DNA from: Flavobacterium sp. SUN046
GTDB lineage: Bacteria; Bacteroidota; Bacteroidia; Flavobacteriales; Flavobacteriaceae
DNA: 64,000 nucleotides
Assembly (NCBI RefSeq): GCF_028867965.1
Contig: NZ_JAPQNT010000007.1
Span: forward strand, 62,001-126,000
Direction of reading: 5' to 3'
The notes under the pieces are model-generated. The model was not told where the DNA came from. It did not search any database and saw only the letters and a program-made list of their open reading frames with translations. This document shows, piece by piece, positions 60,809 through 64,000 of this stretch. Position numbers and translations under genes: made by a program. Numbering within the stretch: the first letter of the stretch is position 1; each line of letters opens with the position of its first letter.

Positions 60809-61615
60809 TTATGCGTTTAACATGTTTTTAATATAATTATAATCAGATTCTAAGAGTGATTTTCGTTTGATCTTATATTTCTTTTTCTTGATGAAATTGA
60901 AAATAAATTTAAAGTTTTTTATTTCTTTAATTCCGTATTTAATTTGATTCGAATTTAATTCCTTAGCTGTGAAAATATGTAAATTACCATTTTTACAATA
61001 GTAGTTTTTGTTAAAATGTGCCGCAATTAAAAGCATTGATTTTTCGGAATAGAAAGCAATATGTTGACCAGTTTCTTGAGCAATATACCACCAATTTTCA
61101 ATTTCTTTATTGTCTTTTGGTGCTATTTCAGTTGAAAAAATAGCATTGTCTGCATATTCAAATATTTTAGCAATGTCATTTATCGGATCATTAAAATGTT
61201 CTAAAACTTCAAACCCTGTAACTAAATCGAATTTTTTTATTGTGGTATCTGTAACGTCAAAATGTTTAGAAAATATATTTTCACAATAATCATCTTGCCT
61301 GTAAAAATCGAAACCTGCATCTCTCATTAATCTCACATAAGCGCCATATCCGCCTGCATAATCAATCATTTTTTGCGCTTCTGGAAAACAAATATTAATT
61401 ATTGGAGTTACTTCTTTTACCAAATTATTATTGCGCCATAAAAGACCAATATCTAGTGATGTTATTGCCGATTCGTAAGCTTCTTTTAACCAAGTAACTT
61501 CATCGGTTTGTACAAAAGAGCAAGCAGAACATTTATGATAACCTGTAGCATATTTTTGCAAAATTGTTTTTTCAAAAATTTTTTCTACTGGGCTGTTACA
61601 TATTTTACAATTCAT
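60809..61615 (-). CDS. Class I SAM-dependent methyltransferase with zinc ribbon
   Basis: A 268-residue protein. An N-terminal zinc ribbon has MNCKICNSPV and YHKCSACSF (four Cys). The Rossmann core is degenerate but recognisable: AQKMIDYAGGYGAYVRLMRDAGF (motif I, Gly-rich), DLVTGFEVLEHFNDP (motif IV/V). This domain layout is seen in methyltransferases acting on sugar-nucleotides or glycans, and a glycan locus starts across the divergent gap (61720), so a role in polysaccharide modification is plausible. It starts the minus-strand run leading to tsaC. Confidence 0.88.
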   Translation of the reverse strand: MNCKICNSPVEKIFEKTILQKYATGYHKCSACSFVQTDEVTWLKEAYESAITSLDIGLLWRNNNLVKEVTPIINICFPEAQKMIDYAGGYGAYVRLMRDAGFDFYRQDDYCENIFSKHFDVTDTTIKKFDLVTGFEVLEHFNDPINDIAKIFEYADNAIFSTEIAPKDNKEIENWWYIAQETGQHIAFYSEKSMLLIAAHFNKNYYCKNGNLHIFTAKELNSNQIKYGIKEIKNFKFIFNFIKKKKYKIKRKSLLESDYNYIKNMLNA

Positions 61616-61655
61616 CTGAGAAGTTTAAATAAATATGAATCTAAATTTAAAATTA

Positions 61656-61663
61656 TATCTTTG
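61656..61663 (+). promoter_or_regulatory. -7 promoter element of the glycosyltransferase operon
   Basis: TATCTTTG; about 56 bases before the ATG at 61720. Confidence 0.45.
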
Positions 61664-61719
61664 CTAAAATTAGATTTTATTGTTGTTTTTTACAAAATTA
61701 GTGAAAAAATGTTATTCGA

Positions 61720-62844
61720 ATGAGAATACTCTTAGACCCAGAAATATTTAACGAACAAAAATTTGGTGGTATCTCTAGATATTATGTTGAAATTTTTTCT
61801 AATATTTCTTATAATCAGGATGTTAAAGTAAATTTACCTGTAATTTCTTCAGAGAATATTTATGTTAGAGAAAGTGTTTTTTTTACCAATAGCATAAAAT
61901 CGTTAACTTTTTGTATCGATTTTTTAAAAAAGATTGGTGTTAGTTTAAGAAAAAAAGTTAAAAAGAAAAATACTGCTAAAACTATTCAAATACTAAAAAA
62001 TCAAAGTTTCGATTTATTTATTCCTACGTATTACAATCCTTATTTTCTAGAATTTTTAAAAGAAAAACCTTTTGTTTTAACTGTTTATGATATGATTCAT
62101 GAACTTTTTCCTCATTATTTTGATGATGGAATTACTGCAATTCAGAATAAATTATTACTGCTAGAAAAAGCAACCAAAATAATAGCCGTTTCTCAAAATA
62201 CCAAAAATGATATTATTAAAATTTATCCTCACATTGACGCTACCAAAATTGAAGTCATATATCACGGTAATTCAATAATTATTAACGATATTTTTGTAGA
62301 TTTGCCAAAGAAATATATCCTTTTTGTTGGAGTTAGAAGGCATTATAAGAATTTTATTTTTTTAGTAAATTCAATTAAAGATTTACTAGTTTCTGATAGG
62401 AATTTATATGTTGTTTGTGCTGGCGGAGGAAAATTTGAAGAAGAAGAGATAACGTTCATTAATGAGTTAGGATTACAAAATCAAATTATTCAAAAGCCAT
62501 TTCAAGAAAATGAATTAGGTCAGTTTTACAAAAATGCTCAATGTTTTGTTTTTCCGTCTGCTTATGAAGGTTTTGGAATTCCAGTAGTAGAAGCAATGTC
62601 ATGTGGTTGTCCTATTGTTTTAACTAATAACAGTTCGTTTCCCGAAGTTGCTGGTGATGCAGGCATATTTTTTGAATTAAATGATGCTACGGATTTGAAA
62701 AATAAAGTCAGTATTATTTTAGAAAACGAAACTGTTAGAAACGAATATATAAATAAAGGATTAGAAAGAGCTAAAATTTTCAATTGGAAGTTAGCTGCCG
62801 ATAAATGCTACACTCTTTATCAGAAAGCAATAAATAAGCCATGA
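61720..62844 (+). CDS. Glycosyltransferase family 4-like protein
   Basis: A 374-residue GT-B fold glycosyltransferase. The N-terminus MRILLDPEIFNEQKFGGISRYYVEI has the acceptor-side GGxxRY motif. The C-terminal half carries YILFVGVRRHYKNFIFLVNSI and the donor-binding E-x7-E element within PSAYEGFGIPVVEAMSCGCPIV, followed by FPEVAGDAGIFF. It retains nucleotide-sugar donor specificity that cannot be told. Its stop overlaps the next ATG (ATGA), so the two are translationally coupled. Likely part of O-antigen or exopolysaccharide synthesis. Confidence 0.93.
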   Translation: MRILLDPEIFNEQKFGGISRYYVEIFSNISYNQDVKVNLPVISSENIYVRESVFFTNSIKSLTFCIDFLKKIGVSLRKKVKKKNTAKTIQILKNQSFDLFIPTYYNPYFLEFLKEKPFVLTVYDMIHELFPHYFDDGITAIQNKLLLLEKATKIIAVSQNTKNDIIKIYPHIDATKIEVIYHGNSIIINDIFVDLPKKYILFVGVRRHYKNFIFLVNSIKDLLVSDRNLYVVCAGGGKFEEEEITFINELGLQNQIIQKPFQENELGQFYKNAQCFVFPSAYEGFGIPVVEAMSCGCPIVLTNNSSFPEVAGDAGIFFELNDATDLKNKVSIILENETVRNEYINKGLERAKIFNWKLAADKCYTLYQKAINKP

Positions 62845-63779
62845 GTAATTTGCAATATGAAGTAAAATCGCCAGTACTTTTTTTGATTTTCAATAGACCT
62901 GATGTTACTGCTTTGGTTTTTGAACAAATTAAAAAAGTAAAACCAGCAAAGTTATATGTAGCGGCAGATGGAGCAAGAAAGAATAAAGAAAATGAAGTCC
63001 AACTGTGCCAGGAAACAAGAGCTATTATCAATCAGATAGATTGGAATTGCGAAGTTAAAACCCTTTTTAGAGATGAAAACTTAGGATGTAAATATGCAGT
63101 TTCCTCAGCTATTTCATGGTTTTTTGAAAATGAAGTAGAAGGAATAATTTTAGAAGATGATTGTTTGCCACAAAATGATTTTTTTGTTTTTTGTGATACA
63201 CTTTTAGAGAAATATAGAAATGTAAACACCATAAAACACATTGGTGGTTGTAATTTTCAATTTGGTAAAAAATTCGGTAATGAGAGTTATTATTTTTCTA
63301 ATTTAACTCATGTTTGGGGTTGGGCATCTTGGAGAAGAGTTTGGAACGATTATGATGTTGAATTAAATCAATTCAAATCTCTTGAAGTGAAACCAGTTTT
63401 TAAGTCACTATTTGAAAATGAAATTATTGTAGATAGATGGTTTTCAATTTATAATGATTTATTAGACAAAAAAATAGATACTTGGGATTATCAGTTGGCA
63501 ATTAGTAACATGATTAATAAAGGATTGACAATTATTCCGAATGTTAATTTAATAAAAAATATTGGATTTGGTGCCGCTGCAACGCACACTTTCGATACAA
63601 ATGATTCTGTTACCAAATTAGAGTTTGGAACTCTAGAAAAAATCAGTCATCCTGACTTAATTGAAGTTCAAAAAGAAGCCGATTTTTTTACACTAAACAG
63701 AGAATTTCAGGTTGAATTAATTCAAAAAAAACGCAAGAAAAAACAACTTATTAATAAATTAAAATTTTGGAAAAAATAG
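62841..63779 (+). CDS. GT-A type glycosyltransferase (GT2/GNT-I-like)
   Basis: A 312-residue protein with a GT-A nucleotide-sugar fold: SPVLFLIFNRPDVTALVF at the start, LYVAADGARKNK, RDENLGCKYAVSSAISWFF, and the DxD-like metal motif ILEDDCLPQNDFF. Later THVWGWASWRRVWNDYD and DTWDYQLAISNMINKGLTIIPNVN (~residues 150-250) are typical of this bacterial group often called 'hemolytic protein HlpA-like', a label without experimental meaning here. The C-terminus is Lys-rich. It overlaps the upstream glycosyltransferase by four bases. Confidence 0.9.
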   Translation: MSNLQYEVKSPVLFLIFNRPDVTALVFEQIKKVKPAKLYVAADGARKNKENEVQLCQETRAIINQIDWNCEVKTLFRDENLGCKYAVSSAISWFFENEVEGIILEDDCLPQNDFFVFCDTLLEKYRNVNTIKHIGGCNFQFGKKFGNESYYFSNLTHVWGWASWRRVWNDYDVELNQFKSLEVKPVFKSLFENEIIVDRWFSIYNDLLDKKIDTWDYQLAISNMINKGLTIIPNVNLIKNIGFGAAATHTFDTNDSVTKLEFGTLEKISHPDLIEVQKEADFFTLNREFQVELIQKKRKKKQLINKLKFWKK

Positions 63780-63822
63780 TAATTATTAATAAAAGACTAA
63801 TATAATTTACTATAAAACTTAA

Positions 63823-64000
<178 letters not shown>

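Overview
The window looks like a chromosomal segment of a Flavobacterium-like member of the Bacteroidota. The DNA is strongly AT-rich. Start codons lack Shine-Dalgarno sequences. Many genes are preceded by the flavobacterial -7 promoter element TAnnTTTG. The gene set includes the gliding-motility lipoprotein GldI, several cargo proteins with type IX secretion (T9SS) C-terminal domains, a PafA-type alkaline phosphatase, and flavobacterial surface proteins that open with a 'QVGIGT..P.A.LDI' module. I see no rRNA, tRNA, CRISPR array, transposase or prophage.

Layout: 1-3.0 kb (minus strand) holds the N-terminal end of a prolyl oligopeptidase, a small lipoprotein and htpG. 3.1-6.7 kb (plus) holds a lipocalin-like lipoprotein with an OmpA lipoprotein, then a TetR-like regulator with an ABC1/UbiB kinase. 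6.7-10.7 kb (minus) holds two repeat-rich surface proteins. 10.9-14.7 kb (plus) holds an orphan ABC ATPase, a T9SS beta-propeller protein, a YegP protein and a FabH-type synthase. 14.8-19.4 kb (minus) is one very large T9SS adhesin. 19.6-25.4 kb holds argS, ffh, folD and an acetyltransferase plus small genes. 25.4-31.9 kb (minus) holds an S74 surface protein, a peptidyl-prolyl isomerase cluster with gldI and a DHH phosphoesterase, a newly read 55-residue zinc-ribbon gene, crcB and an EamA transporter. 32-40.9 kb (plus) holds guaA, a LysM/periplasmic-binding fusion, an OsmC protein, pyrG, yidC and proC. 41-45.3 kb is mixed: a fasciclin lipoprotein, a YwqK-like MORN protein, a DUF4956 membrane protein and an exported PEP-synthase-like protein. 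45.5-52.5 kb (plus) holds mnmA, a T9SS subtilase, a nitronate monooxygenase, an M19 dipeptidase and pafA. A five-copy tandem array follows, then lysA and sucC. 56-61.6 kb (minus) runs methyltransferase, tsaC, GxxExxY, cca, ctaA and a CDP-alcohol phosphatidyltransferase, with DUF4260 downstream. 61.7-64 kb (plus) starts a glycan locus: two glycosyltransferases and the beginning of gmd.

Most genes are core housekeeping (nucleotide synthesis, tRNA processing, protein export and folding, lysine, proline and heme A). They are interleaved with cell-surface genes: T9SS cargo, lipoproteins and periplasmic isomerases. Several intergenic hairpins sit between convergent genes and act as terminators by appearance.

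The least explained material is not classical genes. It comprises: (i) a 445-bp unit made of a GxxExxY nuclease-like gene between perfect 21-bp inverted repeats, placed inside the tsaC-cca operon; (ii) a family of short inverted-repeat elements whose arms are themselves tandem duplications, including a five-copy array after pafA whose arms largely co-vary; (iii) two opposed copies of a dispersed hairpin element with conserved flanks and an unrelated central stem; and (iv) a secreted protein combining a phosphohistidine swivel domain with an ATP-grasp domain, which is odd for the periplasm.
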